Shown piece after piece: positions 1 through 7,950 of a stretch of DNA of 21,337 nt (positions are counted from its first letter, which is position 1; each line of letters starts with the position of its first letter). The translations under genes and the position numbers were made by a program. The notes under the pieces were generated by a model. The model did no database searches. It saw only the letters and a list, made by a program, of their open reading frames with translations, and was not told the origin of the DNA. The stretch is from Candidatus Brocadiaceae bacterium (lineage in GTDB: Bacteria > Planctomycetota > Brocadiia > SM23-32): assembly GCA_003551785.1 (NCBI GenBank), contig PUNP01000349.1:1-21337 (forward strand), read 5' to 3'.

Positions 1-2
1 GA

Positions 3-140
3 TGTCCGATAGCAACTGCCATCATCGGCGGAGAGCCGCTTACTGTCATGCTCCATCCGACAATGAGAGCGTTGGGCATGCCGCCTGAATCCACACTGCT
101 TACCGCTGCAATCTCGGACGGATTTTTGATGACTATTTAA
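3..140 (+). CDS. C-terminal end of an unrecognised protein (partial)
   Basis: The third forward frame is open from the left window edge to a TAA at 138-140 and gives about 45 residues. They contain stretches such as IATAIIGGEPLTVMLHP and end ISDGFLMTI, which look like ordinary protein rather than random translation. The other two forward frames are closed early. The start lies outside the window and I do not recognise the family. A small hairpin with a T-run starts 11 bases after the stop, which supports a genuine gene end. The gene would converge on the minus-strand NERD gene. The assignment rests on one short open frame, so confidence is modest. Confidence 0.4.
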   Translation, partial: CPIATAIIGGEPLTVMLHPTMRALGMPPESTLLTAAISDGFLMTI

Positions 141-150
141 TATTTTCAAT

Positions 151-173
151 CTAACAAAAACTTGTTAGTTTTG
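151..173 (+). terminator. Small hairpin with T-run after the partial gene
   Basis: CTAACAA (151-157) pairs with TTGTTAG (162-168) across a 4-base loop and is followed by TTTTG. This is a short, AT-rich, rho-independent-like hairpin just after the TAA at 138-140. It could terminate the incoming plus-strand gene. It is too weak to be certain. Confidence 0.4.
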
Positions 174-220
174 ACGTAGCACAGGCATTCCTGTCTGTGG
201 CGTTTGTCGTTCGTCTTATC

Positions 221-245
221 CCGGGAACGCGGGCATCCTGCCCGC
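221..245. repeat. Dispersed GC palindrome, copy A
   Basis: GCGGGCA (229-235) and TGCCCGC (239-245) form a 7-bp palindrome with a 3-base loop. It is preceded by CCGGGAAC (221-228). The same unit recurs at 2977-3000 and, in the same orientation as that copy, at 17555-17578. On the minus strand, copy A reads palindrome followed by GCGTTCCCGG. A second small palindrome, ACAGG-CATT-CCTGT, lies nearby at 181-194. The element looks like a REP-type intergenic repeat downstream of the minus-strand NERD gene. Confidence 0.55.
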
Positions 246-284
246 CTCCCTGCCGTTTTGTCGTTTGCCGTTGTCTTTCTAATA

Positions 285-1043
285 TTACACTGAACTGGTG
301 AACCTGCATCTCGGGTAATTTGAACATCCCCGGAATGCACCATGTTTTCCCCTTCGGGCTACCAAACTCCCCCTGCATCGGGGGCAGATCGATTGTTTGA
401 CCTTTTCCGCTCTTTCCCTCTTTGCTTTGTGGATGCCGTTTACATGTTGCTTCCGAACGTCTTTTCCAGTCCTGTTGAAAGAAACAATTTTAGAATAAAT
501 TTGCTCCCTTTTCTCATCTGAAATCAGCTCTTGGTGATATTTCTTAATAGTTTTAAGCAGGTTTACGCTGTAGACCACATGGGAAGTCGTCTTGATTTTC
601 AGTGTGGTATTTATCGAAAAAACCACCACCGGGATAATACGAATATCTCCGTCTTCTCCAAGCCTTTCCTTTAATGCCTGGACATGCCCGTAATTTTGCC
701 GGATAGGGTTATACAATTTTTCCTTGCGTTTGTAGATCCCCTGAGTCCAGAATTTATCTTGTTCCTTACCGTATATGTGGCCCTTATAATTTTTGCTTTC
801 AATAACGAAGACTCCGTAATTTGATACAACGATATGGTCAATCTGCGATGTTCCCCCGGGATTTTTTAATATCACATTGTTAACGACTTTGTATTTATCT
901 GAATTGAGTCGGGATAGTATCAGAGAAACAATTTTCTCGCCGGCGCCGCCTTTAAACTTCGCCGATTTAAACACTTTTATGATCGCAGAAATAGCGTAAG
1001 CCGCTACAATTATAACAATCAGTCGTATTATAGGTTCTCGCAT
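285..1043 (-). CDS. Membrane-anchored NERD-domain protein with topoisomerase-type zinc finger
   Basis: The protein is 252 residues. Residues 5-22 form one hydrophobic segment (RLIVIIVAAYAISAII), which predicts an N-terminal membrane anchor with the rest in the cytoplasm. Residues about 33-150 match a NERD (nuclease-related) domain: GEKIV with Glu36, QIDHIVV with Asp69, ESKNYKG with Glu82 and Lys84, and IRQN with Gln116. These are the PD-(D/E)XK-like positions expected for a nuclease fold. The C-terminus has four cysteines (220, 223, 240, 246) in a CPRC...GCSNYPRC arrangement typical of the topoisomerase I C-terminal zinc finger, implying nucleic-acid binding. The ATG at 1041-1043 has no clear Shine-Dalgarno. 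The gene lies 98 bases downstream of another minus-strand gene and may share its transcript. NERD is confident; DNA cleavage is inferred from the fold. Confidence 0.85.
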   Translation of the reverse strand: MREPIIRLIVIIVAAYAISAIIKVFKSAKFKGGAGEKIVSLILSRLNSDKYKVVNNVILKNPGGTSQIDHIVVSNYGVFVIESKNYKGHIYGKEQDKFWTQGIYKRKEKLYNPIRQNYGHVQALKERLGEDGDIRIIPVVVFSINTTLKIKTTSHVVYSVNLLKTIKKYHQELISDEKREQIYSKIVSFNRTGKDVRKQHVNGIHKAKRERAEKVKQSICPRCRGSLVARRGKHGAFRGCSNYPRCRFTSSV

Positions 1044-1141
1044 TCGGTGCCGTGTTGTGTTAAATGCCAGTTAAAACCGCCGACGACAACTGACCTCCTA
1101 CTCTTCGATCTTGTAACTTGCAACACAAAACCGATGACTTC

Positions 1142-2686
1142 CTACCGATCCGTAAGGGCAGCATGTTTTTCATTGTCCGGGCCATTTTCACCTGACAATT
1201 TTTCCGTTAAATATTCCAATCTGGCCGCTAGCAGCCTGACATAAATGTTTTCTATACTTCCAGCTCTACCTTGCCCGAGTATAATTGTGGCCTCTTCGCC
1301 GGTCTTTTTTAAAACCTTAACCATCATTTCTGGCCTTTCAGTATCAGTAATGGCCTCTATAGCTTTGATTCTGTCATAGGGCATTTCCAAAATATCGTGG
1401 GGACCTATCAAGATTGAGCACAAGAACATACAAGTTTGTTCCAGCACAAGCCCCAGGCTGCTCTTTCTGCCTATATCCAGGTCGCCGCCAACATATTGAA
1501 CTTCATAATATCTCCCAAGGCTCCTGGCAACCTGGACCCTTTCCCGCATCTGGCATTGAATTGCATGCTTTTTTACTGCCGTGTCAACCGAGACACTTGA
1601 TGCGAATCCACCTTTCTTGCTTTCGACCCAATCAACGACATCCTGCACATAAAACGGTTTTATCTTTGAGGCGGAGAAGTCGATCGGGTAATAAATCTCT
1701 TTTTCAGGCCCGTTCAATACAATGTCCATCGTGCTTTTTAACTTAGATTTAACAATGCCCATCCATTTCACTTTTTCCCAATCGCCGCCGTCTTGAAACA
1801 AATCATCTGTTCTATCGCAAGCAACAAGCAAGAGACGTAACGTCGTAAGTATGAGGACTATTTTTGGTCTTATAACTCCGCATAAAACTGAACCTTTGGG
1901 AACTGGCGTCATTGATTTATGTAAAAATACAATTGACTCATGCTCGGTAAGGTCCAGTTTTTTTGTCCAAAAGAGGATTTTCTTTGGATCCACTGAAATA
2001 AGGTGTTCTGACGATATATAACGATCTGTAGCTACGGATACATCTATACAATTGCTATCGAGGGGCACTGCTGAAGTCACGTTTTTTTCTTGTCTTGCTT
2101 GTTTTTCTGGGACTCGAATTGTCGCTTTGCATCGGGGGCATTGCAGTTTTTTGCCACAATACTTATCCCCGGTTTTCATTTTGCTTTTACACTCTGGACA
2201 GCAGAATTGGACCTTTCCACTTTGTTGGCACCTCTGGCCGGATGTTGTTCTTTTATTTTTCTTATCAGAAGCAATATCCTTAATTTTATTTGCCATCATT
2301 AAAAAACGCACGAGCAACTTTTTCTCTAACCTCGAGATCTGTAACGTTTTGTATAGACCGCTGATTTTTTTACCCCCGAGGTGTTCTATATCAGAGTATT
2401 TTGCAATATAAGATTCATAATACGGAGAAAAGCAAAGAAAAAACTTACTAAACAGGAAAACCGCATCATATGGCGGCCCTTCTCCGATGACTCCCAAAGC
2501 TTTATACCCATCGACCAGGACCGGACTGAACAGCTTTTTTAACAAAATCCCGTTTTCCGAACAGATAGCCGAGGCTTCTTCATATGTAGAGACGCTGGTT
2601 TTATCAAATTTTTCCAGTAATGAAAGGCTTTCGTATCCGGCGATCCGTATTTTTATATTGCCTTCCTTTTTTTCTTTTGGGATCAT
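1142..2686 (-). CDS. Zinc-ribbon protein with likely PH-like domains, function unknown
   Basis: The protein is 514 residues with no signal peptide. A central zinc ribbon (residues about 162-194) reads CPEC, then 16 residues, then CPRCKATIRVPE, with the cysteine pairs at 163/166 and 183/186. This is the MJ0042-like ribbon common in delta-proteobacterial and planctomycete regulators. Two flanking regions, about 250-355 and 395-495, are rich in alternating hydrophobic strands ending in a helix (for example VLILTTLRLLLVA and a final RLLAARLEYL). That pattern suggests bacterial PH/GRAM-like folds, but this is a shape judgement and not a motif match. Residues 1-140 are unrecognised. The gene is upstream of the NERD gene on the same strand, so the two may form a small operon divergent from the rest of the island. 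Confidence 0.7.
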   Translation of the reverse strand: MIPKEKKEGNIKIRIAGYESLSLLEKFDKTSVSTYEEASAICSENGILLKKLFSPVLVDGYKALGVIGEGPPYDAVFLFSKFFLCFSPYYESYIAKYSDIEHLGGKKISGLYKTLQISRLEKKLLVRFLMMANKIKDIASDKKNKRTTSGQRCQQSGKVQFCCPECKSKMKTGDKYCGKKLQCPRCKATIRVPEKQARQEKNVTSAVPLDSNCIDVSVATDRYISSEHLISVDPKKILFWTKKLDLTEHESIVFLHKSMTPVPKGSVLCGVIRPKIVLILTTLRLLLVACDRTDDLFQDGGDWEKVKWMGIVKSKLKSTMDIVLNGPEKEIYYPIDFSASKIKPFYVQDVVDWVESKKGGFASSVSVDTAVKKHAIQCQMRERVQVARSLGRYYEVQYVGGDLDIGRKSSLGLVLEQTCMFLCSILIGPHDILEMPYDRIKAIEAITDTERPEMMVKVLKKTGEEATIILGQGRAGSIENIYVRLLAARLEYLTEKLSGENGPDNEKHAALTDR

Positions 2687-2868
2687 GGCATTATTTAATG
2701 CGCTTTTTGTAGCTGGAGAGCCTGCAGATTGGTCATCATAATATGTTATGTCGTTTTAAGGTCGCCTGTGAACGAAACTATTATGGCCCGCATTCCAACA
2801 AAAAGCAAATACAGAAACCGGATTTATTATTGTCCTGATTGCCGATTTCGTAAATATCCAGCGAACTA

Positions 2869-2888
2869 CCTGCCTGCTTTCAGGCAGG
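2869..2888. repeat. Perfect 8-bp hairpin
   Basis: CCTGCCTG (2869-2876) and CAGGCAGG (2881-2888) enclose a CTTT loop. It has the same CTGCC/GGCAG flavour as the dispersed palindrome family but lacks the GCGTTC tail. There is no T-run after it on the plus strand, so a terminator role is not supported. Confidence 0.5.
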
Positions 2889-2976
2889 CTTCTCGGGTGG
2901 CCCATTTAGCAGTTCAGGTTGACTGCCCGTCTGCAGCCAGGGAATCCCACACCATAATTTGCAGCCCTTTTATGGA

Positions 2977-3000
2977 GCAGGCATCTTGCCTGCGTTCACG
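2977..3000. repeat. Dispersed GC palindrome, copy B
   Basis: GCAGGCA (2977-2983) and TGCCTGC (2987-2993) form a 7-bp stem with a 3-base loop, followed by GTTCACG. Compared with copy A (GCGGGCA / TGCCCGC), the third base pair is changed on both arms, so pairing is kept. The GCGTTC-type tail is shared with copies A and C. Confidence 0.55.
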
Positions 3001-3324
3001 TAGCGTAGCTCATTGAACACACCGATTTCTGTCCGCAGCTGGAATCAGGGTGGGTGATGGCAAAGTTTGCATGCGAATTTACCTGTTCCGCAAGGGTGTC
3101 GGAATCGATGCTTTTTAACCAGGTATCTCCTGCTCCTGAGTGGACATCGTTTTGTCCATTGATGACGGATGAGCATAGGGCAGCAGTTTTTGAACATTAT
3201 AATGTCATTTGAGGCTTGCTCCCGGTTTCCGGTTGTTTTTCGTTATGGTTCGGGTTATCATTACCGTGGAGCTGAAATTCAAAGGTCGCTCTTGGCTATT
3301 ATTTCGGGGTTAGGTCATATTATT

Positions 3325-3419
3325 CAGAGGGACGGAACGGTATCAGTTCCCTCTGGCTTTATTAAAATATCGCTGTAAAAGAACGATATTATTGTGAGCT
3401 ACCTTTTTTAATAAAGCCA
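3325..3419. repeat. Cluster of overlapping inverted repeats upstream of the 3538 operon
   Basis: Three inverted repeats lie together. CAGAGGGA (3325-3332) pairs with TCCCTCTG (3348-3355). TGGCTTTATTAAAA (3354-3367) pairs with TTTTAATAAAGCCA (3406-3419), 14 bp perfect. Nested inside it, AATATCG (3366-3372) pairs with CGATATT (3384-3390). The block sits just before the promoter at 3427. It could be a structured RNA, an operator region, a terminator of something upstream or a small inverted-repeat element. The sequence alone does not decide between these. Confidence 0.6.
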
Positions 3420-3426
3420 CGTCCGC

Positions 3427-3455
3427 TTGCAAAGCCGTTTTTTCTCAGGTATTAT
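3427..3455 (+). promoter_or_regulatory. Sigma70-type promoter for the 3538 operon
   Basis: TTGCAA (3427-3432) and TATTAT (3450-3455) are separated by exactly 17 bases. They lie about 80 bases before the ATG at 3538 and directly after the inverted-repeat cluster, so that cluster is well placed to act as an operator. Confidence 0.55.
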
Positions 3456-3537
3456 ACGGCTAGTGGATGGCGATACTTGCATATTTTGATATTCTTGTGC
3501 GCATCTGTCTACACTCCATCAACCAGGAGAATGTTGA

Positions 3538-4527
3538 ATGCCATTAGATGATAAAGCCCTTCAGGCGATTAAAAACCGTGAAGAAGGGTGGAGGAAATAT
3601 TTTGAAGAACTCTTCCTACAAATAGAACGGCGACTGAAATGGCTTGCCCCTCAGGTCGATAAATTCAATTTGCTCAAGCGAAACCTTCCCGATCAAATTG
3701 AAAGGGATCATCATCTTGACGATTTTATAGCCTGGCTTTATCTCAAATACTATCAGGATGCACAAGCTGGAAATCTTATAGGGGATGACATAACAGCCGA
3801 AAACGCAAATTATAAGCTTGCCTCCAAACAATTCATCGGATGGAAAATTTCGGATTATTTCTGCAAATACTCTGGACTTTCCGGCTGGAAAAAAGACAAA
3901 AAAGGCCGTAAAATTGTCGTTTCACTTACGGATTTGGGAAAAGACCAGGAGGGCGTTGAGGAAGAAAGTATAGAAAATAACACACATGAAGCTGCACCAG
4001 GGGACAGGCACAATAGGCCAGGAGCTTCTGAGGAAGGCCTTTTTAGCCAACCTTTTACCCCGGAAAAACACTCTCCCCATTTCGATTTCGACAATATAGC
4101 CCTGTCACTGCCGGACAATCTTGGCAAGGTCGAAGAACAGGCCGGGGTGCAGCTTTACCCCAGATTGGATTGGACATTGCCTCCGCATAAGCCCCTTATG
4201 CAACTTCTCGAACAGTTGATCAAAAACTGCCACGCCGTTCTCAAGCATTGCCACGATATCGAATATGAAAAGCACGCCGGTCGAATTAAAAAAATCGAAG
4301 AGGAATTGTTTAATGGCGGCCAATGGCCTACCGAGCTCGCAAAAAAACGGTTTGACACAAGGCAGACGAAATATGTTTTTGAGATGGTTTTTGCTCCGCT
4401 CAGCGCCGACACCCTTTGCAGTATTCTGGATATCCAAGCCGATTACGCCTACCAATTACGTAAAAGATATAAAGACGCTCTGCCTGAACTCCTGTCAGAA
4501 TATAAAAAATTTCTTCCAGATAGCTGA
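3538..4527 (+). CDS. Putative divergent sigma-factor-like protein
   Basis: The protein is 329 residues, soluble, with no membrane segment. The N-terminal helical part (about 14-112) has an arrangement reminiscent of sigma70 region 2: a charged helix, then LDDFIAWLYLKYYQD (60-74), then ANYKLASKQFIGWKISDYF (90-108). The C-terminal part (about 276-320), with VFAPLSADTLCSILDIQ followed by YQLRKRYKDALPELL, looks like a region-4 helix-turn-helix with its trailing helix. A polar, low-complexity linker of about 135-185 separates the parts. The ATG at 3538 has AGGAGA 7 bases upstream; an ATG at 3531 is out of frame. The gene is first in a plus-strand operon, 8 bases before the next gene. The sigma assignment is a pattern judgement; another helix-turn-helix regulator is possible. 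Confidence 0.5.
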   Translation: MPLDDKALQAIKNREEGWRKYFEELFLQIERRLKWLAPQVDKFNLLKRNLPDQIERDHHLDDFIAWLYLKYYQDAQAGNLIGDDITAENANYKLASKQFIGWKISDYFCKYSGLSGWKKDKKGRKIVVSLTDLGKDQEGVEEESIENNTHEAAPGDRHNRPGASEEGLFSQPFTPEKHSPHFDFDNIALSLPDNLGKVEEQAGVQLYPRLDWTLPPHKPLMQLLEQLIKNCHAVLKHCHDIEYEKHAGRIKKIEEELFNGGQWPTELAKKRFDTRQTKYVFEMVFAPLSADTLCSILDIQADYAYQLRKRYKDALPELLSEYKKFLPDS

Positions 4528-4535
4528 TTTGTAAA

Positions 4536-5102
4536 ATGACCATGGGCAAACACTCAATCAAATCCGAGATTTCTGAACGATATTTAAAGCCTCTTGAACC
4601 CGAAGTCCGTTGCCGGTTCATCACCAAACGCCTGAAATATAAACATGTCGAAAAGCACATACTCCTGCAGCGGGAGGAACAGTGGCATCATATCTTCGAC
4701 AGCGAACTGATTGGCAATGCAAGACAGGAATGGCGCAACGGAGAATGCGGTGAAAATTTTGAACAACTCGCTAACTTGTATGAAAAACTGCTCGGCTCAC
4801 AGATCCTGATGGCTTGCAGAAGCCAGCGGCATCACCTTCATAGGGCCCTGATGAGCGGGGTTGCTGAAAATGGGGAAGCAAAACCTGTCGGACAGTCTAT
4901 CACCGCCTGGCCGCCCAAACACCGGTTGCTGATTATTGCCAAAAATTTTGTCAGATTCGGCGTCAATAATGCGTATAATTTGTACACGGGATACAGACCG
5001 TATGGAAAACTCGGTGAAAAGGCTTTCCTGAGAAAGTGCAGGGAAAGACAGGCCGAAATGTCCCGACTTCGCGCCCAGCCAATAATCGCCGATCATGTAT
5101 AG
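4536..5102 (+). CDS. Hypothetical helical protein in the sigma-like/Lon-like operon
   Basis: The protein is 188 residues and I do not recognise it. It is predicted mostly helical, basic, rich in Arg, Lys and His, with no signal peptide and no membrane segment. Visible blocks are FITKRLKYKHVEKHILLQRE near residue 30 and FVRFGVNNAYNLYTGYRPYG near residue 140. Two ATGs, at 4536 and 4542, are in frame, and neither has a strong Shine-Dalgarno. The 8-base spacing after the sigma-like gene suggests coupled translation. The length, charge and position make a small partner of the sigma-like protein plausible, but there is no direct evidence for that. Confidence 0.7.
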   Translation: MTMGKHSIKSEISERYLKPLEPEVRCRFITKRLKYKHVEKHILLQREEQWHHIFDSELIGNARQEWRNGECGENFEQLANLYEKLLGSQILMACRSQRHHLHRALMSGVAENGEAKPVGQSITAWPPKHRLLIIAKNFVRFGVNNAYNLYTGYRPYGKLGEKAFLRKCRERQAEMSRLRAQPIIADHV

Positions 5103-5135
5103 ATATATTTTAGATTAACAAATGAGAGAAAATCC

Positions 5136-6098
5136 ATGAGCAGTGAAATGAAAGGTAACTCCGCTGGGGAACTCAAAATCGAACTTTCCGATAAGGAAAT
5201 ACAGGACGAACAGGACCTGCTTGAAGTGCTCCCCCTCGCCGCCAGGCTGGCGGCACTCGGCGACGCCTCCGAGCTCGACCGCTGCCACACCGCAGCATCT
5301 GAGAAGTTCGGCAATAAAATCGGTTGTTTGCTCGAAGAACGTGCCAGGGAGGGGATTTGGGACATTCGGAATGCTCTTGGTGAACAGCTTGGTCTTTCCA
5401 TTATTGAAACCCAGGATTTCTACTGCCTCCTGCTTCATGAACTTGGAGAATCCGCTGTTGCAGTAATCGAGGAAAGGGCGTTTGACCGGCTTCCCGATGG
5501 TTGTTTCATCCCCGACAGGGCAATCGAACTGCTCGTCAACTGGATATGGGAATGTGAGGATGCGGAGCTGGACGGCGATGCTGCAGGTATGCTTGAAATT
5601 TTTTCAGAAAGGTTTCCCCTGCATGAAGAGTTTAGACTTGGTATTGTTGACAGCCCGATAAGCATCGAACAGAAAGAAATACTTGCCGCCCTGGCGCGTC
5701 CGCGCAAAACCTTTACCGCCGCATGGTCCGAGGCAATGCCGCAGCCCGCTGCCCTGCCGCTGGCCGCTGCCTCGGGCAAACCACCGTCGATGCTTATAAA
5801 AAAATACAAAGTCAGAAAAAAATCTCCAGATGGAACCGAGGTGGTTGTGTATAGAGTTATAAATGAAAATTGGGAGATGCTCCTGGACATATGTGATTCC
5901 AGCGGAAAACCGTTGCGGATCGATCTTGTGAGGGCTGGAACGCGGGCGGCCTTGCCGATAAAAGGTTCAGGCGGTATTTCGTGGAAGATTGATCTGGGCA
6001 ATGTCCCGGTCGAGGCGCGGCTCAGCGCGGTCTTTGAGCCGTTGGTTATCTGTTTTTCCAATCATACGAGGCTTATTGTTAATGGGAGGAGTGACTGA
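5136..6098 (+). CDS. Hypothetical two-part protein preceding the Lon-like protease gene
   Basis: The protein is 320 residues, acidic, with no signal peptide or membrane segment. Residues 1-180 are helical and Glu/Asp/Leu-rich, starting SDKEIQDEQDLLEVLPLAAR. Residues about 180-210 are an Ala/Pro-rich linker. Residues 215-320 are strand-rich, with YKVRKKSPDGTEVVVYRV, WKIDLGNVPVEARLSAVFEP and a final CFSNHTRLIVNG. The ATG has GAGAG 7 bases upstream. Its stop (6096-6098) lies inside the start of the protease gene, so the two are translationally coupled and probably made in proportion. It could be a substrate, adaptor or inhibitor of the neighbour; that is inference from position only. No known family was recognised. 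Confidence 0.75.
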   Translation: MSSEMKGNSAGELKIELSDKEIQDEQDLLEVLPLAARLAALGDASELDRCHTAASEKFGNKIGCLLEERAREGIWDIRNALGEQLGLSIIETQDFYCLLLHELGESAVAVIEERAFDRLPDGCFIPDRAIELLVNWIWECEDAELDGDAAGMLEIFSERFPLHEEFRLGIVDSPISIEQKEILAALARPRKTFTAAWSEAMPQPAALPLAAASGKPPSMLIKKYKVRKKSPDGTEVVVYRVINENWEMLLDICDSSGKPLRIDLVRAGTRAALPIKGSGGISWKIDLGNVPVEARLSAVFEPLVICFSNHTRLIVNGRSD

Positions 6099-7950
6099 AA
6101 CCAGATTTAGCGGGGAGCCCGACTGGGACGTTTATTTTTGTCTCAATCTTGCAGAGGCCGCAGAAGAGGGACGGGGCCCCTTTCAATGGACCAGGAATGC
6201 ATATGCCTGGCTTCACGGGAGGCTGGATGAAGCCCGGCGCCGCGGCCTGCCCTCGCCCACCGATGATGCCGAGCCGGTGGGACCACCGTCTAAACTGTTC
6301 CCGGTACTTCTTTCAGATTACAGCAAATCGGGAGGCGCAATGGCTTTTATTGAATTGGGTATCTCCGGATGTGCAGCTGCAGAAGGGATTGAAGATTTTC
6401 TCCATCCTCCCCAGCAGGCTGCAGATGCCGCGGCGGCATTTTTCCGGCGACTCGGCGCCGACGTGCAACACCCACACATATCTTTCAACCCCCCTTATGA
6501 AGTATATGGCGGCAGCGGCTCGCTTTCGGCTTTTATAATTACTCTTGTCCACCTGCTCGGGTGGAAGCCGGCGCCGGACGACATCTGTGCTACGGGCATG
6601 TGGGAAGATAAAAAATTCCGGCCCGTCGAACCTGAAAGCCTGGAAGGTAAGACGACGGTTGCAAGAAAATGGGGATACAGGAAACTTTTCGTCGTTGAGG
6701 GACAGCGGGGTCTCGACGTTGTAGAAGGCATGGAGGTCATTGAAGTGCCCTCAGACCCTGAATTCGCTTGCCTGAAAATTGCCCGGCATCTCGTTTCAAA
6801 TGAGGAAACAGCTGACGAAGGCTTCGCCCGGGTGCTTGCGATTTTTGATCAGGCTGCGGTGCGGGATGAACCGCATGATAGTGATCTGGACAGAATAATG
6901 CGAATGACCGAACCGTTTGCTGTTTCGAAATACTCTCTGGCAAAACATATTGCGCATGACATTCGCTCACGCGCACTCCTGCACGCAGGCAGAACCGATG
7001 AGTCCGAAATCGAACGTCGCTGCGCCGAACAGGTGGAACCGGATTTAAAGCCTGACGGATGGCTCGGCGATTACCTGCGATGGGGACAGACGGCGCACCG
7101 CTCGGTTATGGCCGTCGATATGGGACAATGGGACGAAAATGACCGTGATCATCAACGGCTGAGAAGAGTTTTGGACCATCTTCATAAGGGAGCGGAAGAA
7201 GAAGGCTCTGGTGGAAAGCGGGAGCTTTTCGCCGCCCTGCAACTTGCGAATACCGACGGAATGCGCCTGGAGTTTCTTGGCCGGTTGCGTGAAGATGTGG
7301 ATTTACTGGGAAAAGCATGGCGCCGCCGCACCCGCCTGATGCAGTACTGGCCTCATATCATGCAATACGCCCAAAAACTCGGGCTTCGAGATACCTCCAT
7401 GCATCGTCAGCATAACTATTGCATGGACGTGCTGGCAAGTTATCACGCCCTGACTGGCGAGTTGCCGTCTGGCTGGGAACCGGACTGGGGCGCCATGAAA
7501 TTCTACCCATGTAAGACGGATATTGAAGAGCTGGCGGATGGGCGGTTTCCGTTTGACGTATTCAACTGGCTGCGCTGGCAGTCGATCACGGGTAATAAGC
7601 TCACGGAACAGGAGGTTGAAAAGGCGCTCCGCTCTACAAAGGGGAAGAGCTATTATCCCTATACGCTGATATATGAAGCTGTGCTTAGGCACGCTCCGGT
7701 TCAGATGCACGGGCTGCGTCTTAGAGCGGCACGGAGGCTGGCCGAGGCGGATTTTTTCGACCCGTCGAAGCTCTCCCGGCGCAGCATCCTGACGATTTTG
7801 TCGATACGCGCCCGGCGCCTGCTTGAAGAATTCAAAGATGTCATCGAAGCGCCGCGACCTGTAGAACCGGAACCTGAGACGGCGCTGGCGCGCCTGGCGG
7901 AAGAACTACTCAGGGAACCTGATAAGATTGCAGCAAGATGCCCGTATTGA
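6082..7950 (+). CDS. Lon-like (S16-type) serine protease-domain protein with a helical C-terminal region
   Basis: From the ATG at 6082 the protein is 622 residues. A GTG at 6091, right after GGGAGGA, is an alternative start; the open frame upstream of 6082 overlaps the preceding gene. Residues about 85-240 resemble the Lon proteolytic domain. VYGGSGSLSAFIITLVHLLG corresponds to the nucleophile loop and helix, with Ser147 or Ser149. DICATGMW corresponds to the Lon motif around VAMTGE. ESLEGKTTVARKWGYRKLFV corresponds to the helix carrying the catalytic lysine (Lys190) and the following strand. The Ser147-Lys190 spacing of 43 equals that of the E. coli Lon Ser-Lys dyad. There is no AAA+ ATPase domain. 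Residues 240-622 are helical, with no recognised CARF, SAVED or TPR consensus. The sigma-like gene in the same operon suggests regulated proteolysis. Confidence 0.65.
   Translation: MGGVTETRFSGEPDWDVYFCLNLAEAAEEGRGPFQWTRNAYAWLHGRLDEARRRGLPSPTDDAEPVGPPSKLFPVLLSDYSKSGGAMAFIELGISGCAAAEGIEDFLHPPQQAADAAAAFFRRLGADVQHPHISFNPPYEVYGGSGSLSAFIITLVHLLGWKPAPDDICATGMWEDKKFRPVEPESLEGKTTVARKWGYRKLFVVEGQRGLDVVEGMEVIEVPSDPEFACLKIARHLVSNEETADEGFARVLAIFDQAAVRDEPHDSDLDRIMRMTEPFAVSKYSLAKHIAHDIRSRALLHAGRTDESEIERRCAEQVEPDLKPDGWLGDYLRWGQTAHRSVMAVDMGQWDENDRDHQRLRRVLDHLHKGAEEEGSGGKRELFAALQLANTDGMRLEFLGRLREDVDLLGKAWRRRTRLMQYWPHIMQYAQKLGLRDTSMHRQHNYCMDVLASYHALTGELPSGWEPDWGAMKFYPCKTDIEELADGRFPFDVFNWLRWQSITGNKLTEQEVEKALRSTKGKSYYPYTLIYEAVLRHAPVQMHGLRLRAARRLAEADFFDPSKLSRRSILTILSIRARRLLEEFKDVIEAPRPVEPEPETALARLAEELLREPDKIAARCPY

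Larger units (their letters stand above)
2687..3537. other. 850-base non-coding stretch between divergent genes
   Basis: I see no convincing gene here. The short open frames at 2729-3016 and 3169-3378 have erratic composition and run through palindromes. The stretch holds a perfect 8-bp hairpin at 2869-2888, a dispersed palindrome copy at 2977-3000, a cluster of three overlapping inverted repeats at 3325-3419 and a good promoter at 3427-3455. It must also carry the promoter of the minus-strand pair, for which I could not single out boxes. Confidence 0.6.

Noticed and set aside
221..3000. Terminal inverted repeats of a transposon
   Set aside because: The GC palindromes are hairpin-type dispersed repeats. 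There is no transposase, no target duplication and no matching pair bounding a unit.
2729..3378. Short plus-strand ORFs at 2729-3016 and 3169-3378
   Set aside because: No ribosome sites, poor composition, and the first passes through palindromic repeats. They are better explained as chance openings in a non-coding stretch.
5989..6081. Longer start for the Lon-like gene at 5989
   Set aside because: It would overlap the preceding, well-supported gene by 110 bases, and the added residues (arginine and serine rich) do not look like a domain. The ATG at 6082 or GTG at 6091 fits coupled translation.
6082..7950. CalpL, the CRISPR Lon-SAVED protease
   Set aside because: The protease part is Lon-like, but I see no SAVED-type sequence in the C-terminal region, so identity with CalpL is not supported.
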